Shown here: positions 62,540-64,000 of the stretch, piece after piece | Numbering within the stretch: the first letter of the stretch is position 1 | How the letters are laid out: each line of letters opens with the position of its first letter | The notes under the pieces: generated by a model | What the model was told of the DNA's origin: nothing | Database searches by the model: none | The model's input: only the letters and a program-made list of their open reading frames with translations | Made by a program: the position numbers and the translations under genes | Assembly: GCF_003628505.1 (NCBI RefSeq) | Contig: NZ_RBZP01000016.1 | Location: forward strand, 1 to 64,000 | Origin: Oceanobacillus halophilus | Lineage (GTDB): Bacteria > Bacillota > Bacilli > Bacillales > Amphibacillaceae | Length of the DNA: 64,000 bases | Direction: 5' to 3'

Positions 62540-62712
62540 TACGTTTTGTTGCGCTTTACTATATTAGAGTTGATCGAAATTGTTGATAATCTGAATTCAT
62601 AATAATGTGCTTAACCCCGCTGTGGAAATACACTCACGCTTGCTGCGGGGAGGCTTGAGGCCGTGCCCGCGAACCGCAAGTATTCTGCCGGAGCGAATGG
62701 CAGCACCAATCT
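62540..62712 (-). mobile_element. Truncated, fused-arm MITE-like remnant
   Basis: GTTTTGTTGCGCTTTACTAT leads into GAAATTGTTGATAATCTGAA as in the reverse-oriented copy at 30846. A short fused core follows (GGAAATACACTCACGCTTGC to GTATTCTGCCGGAGCG). The far end is lost where the next gene's stop codon lies. Confidence 0.65.
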
Positions 62713-62713
62713 A

Positions 62714-63145
62714 TTAGAAAAGTGCTTTTTTAAAAACATAACTTACTTTGTCATAATTCATCTTTTCTTCATAGAAACGGTGTGCGTCTTGCCGCTGTAG
62801 TCCTGAAGAAAGTGCCACACGATCATATTTATTTTCTATTGCCCAATTGTGGACATAAGATAGTAGTTGTTCTCCATAACCATTTGAGCGATGTTCTGAA
62901 TCAGTAACCAGGTCACAAACCCAGACAAATCTTCCATAATAAAGTGTAATCATCGGTTTGAATCCTGTTACTGCAACCATTTCCCCATCTACATTCAGAG
63001 CAAACATTTTATAACAATCATATTGTTGTGCATCCAAGACAAGATTCAAATACTCAGACTCACTTAAATGGGTTCGTAACTGCCTTATAACCGGAAATGC
63101 CTCACGTATATCCTTTTCTAACTTCAATTCCCTTATCATTTCCAT
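62714..63145 (-). CDS. GNAT N-acetyltransferase (143 aa)
   Basis: 143 residues. [27 protein letters not shown] is the acetyl-CoA-binding motif A, followed by [19 protein letters not shown]. Its last codons touch the repeat remnant, so the C-terminus may have been changed by the insertion. The acceptor is unknown. Confidence 0.87.
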   Translation of the reverse strand: MEMIRELKLEKDIREAFPVIRQLRTHLSESEYLNLVLDAQQYDCYKMFALNVDGEMVAVTGFKPMITLYYGRFVWVCDLVTDSEHRSNGYGEQLLSYVHNWAIENKYDRVALSSGLQRQDAHRFYEEKMNYDKVSYVFKKALF

Positions 63146-63541
63146 CCTCCTTCTCCCTCTTTTTAGTCAAAATAAATCCCACCGCAATGAAATATTGAAT
63201 AAAATTTTAAAGTGCGAAAGTCCTGTGAAATTGGTTCAAGTTCTTCTTTCACAAAGTAGAATTCCTCGTCATCCCAAATTTCAATATTGTTTTCTCAGCA
63301 AATATTATGTTTTCTTCGCGTTTCAAATGCTATATCTCTAAATGATTATATTTAATCTACTGAACCATACTTCCATTTCCTCTTTCTTTGGCGTTATCGA
63401 ACCTACTTCATTAAATTGGTTGTTTGTCCTATATCTTTTCTACCGCCAAACCTCTCACTTCTGTATAGTCTGATTACTATTAGAAATAATAACAACAATG
63501 ATTCCGTTACAACAAAAGTATTTGGACGAAGGAGGCATTAT
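63146..63541. other. Intergenic region before the BCCT gene
   Basis: AT-rich, with no repeat-family match, riboswitch or reading frame with a ribosome binding site seen before GAAGGAGG at 63528-63536. Confidence 0.5.
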
Positions 63542-64000
63542 ATGAAAGGCGTCACTTCTGTTTTTTGGATAACACTAGCGATTGCAATAGTTATGTCATT
63601 TTTAGGCGTTTTAGTACCAGATAGCTTTGAGAATATTTCTGGGAAATGGATGAATTATATTTCTACCCATTTCGGCTGGTATTATCTTTTAGTCGTCACG
63701 TTATTCGTCATATTTTGTTTGTATTTAATTTTTAGTCCCTATGGGAAAATTCGACTTGGACGACAGGATGATAAACCAGAGTTCACTTATTCTTCGTGGT
63801 TTGCCATGTTATTTAGTGCAGGAATGGGGATTGGATTAGTCTTTTATGGTGCTGCCTCTCCAGTTTCCCACTTTCTAAAAACTCCTCCAACCGCAGAAGC
63901 CGGTACGAAAGAGGCACTCGAAGATTCGTTGCGTGTGACCTTTTTCCACTATGGCGTACATGCATGGGCAATTTATGCCATTGTCGCTTTAATATTAGCA
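63542..64000 (+). CDS. BCCT-family transporter, 5' part (glycine betaine/choline type)
   Basis: The first 153 codons are in the window; the gene runs off the right edge. It starts MKGVTSVFWITLAIAIVMSF after GAAGGAGG. BCCT marks are FSAGMGIGLVFYGAASPVSHF (residues 91-111) and RVTFFHYGVHAWAIYAIVALI. Such sodium- or proton-coupled carriers (OpuD type) take up compatible solutes, which fits a salt-tolerant Bacillaceae. Confidence 0.9.
   Translation, partial: MKGVTSVFWITLAIAIVMSFLGVLVPDSFENISGKWMNYISTHFGWYYLLVVTLFVIFCLYLIFSPYGKIRLGRQDDKPEFTYSSWFAMLFSAGMGIGLVFYGAASPVSHFLKTPPTAEAGTKEALEDSLRVTFFHYGVHAWAIYAIVALILA

Noticed and set aside
1-64000. CRISPR arrays, rRNA and tRNA genes, prophage or integrase genes
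   Set aside because: I looked for regular repeat-spacer units, tRNA-like GTTCRA/CCA ends, rRNA cores and integrase motifs and saw none; a tRNAscan or CRISPR search would settle this.

Overview
The window is low-GC Firmicute DNA, most likely from a spore-forming, facultatively anaerobic member of the Bacillaceae (Oceanobacillus/Virgibacillus-like; the genus is inference). This rests on strong GGAGG ribosome binding sites, SAM, TPP and lysine riboswitches, the spore genes splAB and sspO, a SpoIID/LytB-type and a SleB-type protein, ykoFEDC, and a BCCT transporter at the right edge.

Layout. 1-392: repeat remnants. 393-22,800: a respiratory island. It holds narGH copy 1, a divergent nitrate transporter NarK fused to a PAS domain, and a seven-gene operon reading hemerythrin, two unknown small proteins, narG2, narH2, narJ, narI. 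Next come a radical SAM/SPASM protein, a DUF2249 protein, a CuA lipoprotein, a Crp/Fnr regulator, and a five-gene heme-copper reductase cluster (subunits IIa, II and I, Sco, a membrane protein). 23,400-26,230: metNIQ under a SAM riboswitch. 26,300-33,400: housekeeping and accessory genes split by repeats, with a lysine riboswitch that has no gene. 33,600-41,100: alkaline phosphatase, lipoprotein, nucleotidyltransferase and cell-wall genes. 41,600-49,100: sbcCD, a SLAP-domain protein and helD. 49,200-53,000: TPP riboswitch and ykoFEDC. 53,200-64,000: DinB, splAB, MBL hydrolase, sspO, dapA under a lysine riboswitch, SurA-like lipoprotein, SDR, small proteins, two GNATs and the start of a BCCT transporter.

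The main result is the respiratory island. The gene that would be labelled ba3-type cytochrome oxidase subunit I keeps every metal-ligand histidine in the B-type numbering (H71, H233, H282, H283, H384, H386). It has Asn237 where oxygen reductases have the His-cross-linked Tyr. It is therefore better read as a nitric oxide reductase descended from a B-type oxidase. Five promoters in the island (narGH1, narK, the radical SAM gene, the Crp/Fnr gene, the reductase cluster) carry an FNR-type palindrome (TGTGA-N6-TCACA or one to two mismatches) 21-24 nt before a -10 box. A sixth palindrome lies before the CuA lipoprotein. The regulator gene in the island encodes no cysteine, so it cannot hold an Fe-S cluster in the usual way. 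Together these suggest a nitrate/NO respiration regulon with an unusual sensor.

The other notable layer is repeats. Full or degraded copies of a MITE-like element recur through the window, with long inverted ends starting GGCTCTTTTC and 8-bp flanking duplications; the ends resemble those of the ISL3 family (inference). Most carry a GC-rich palindromic core. A second short family (GGTGCCTGGCACTCCCC...GTCGAAT) recurs between 39.7 and 53.9 kb and once forms a terminator. No CRISPR array, rRNA or tRNA gene was seen.
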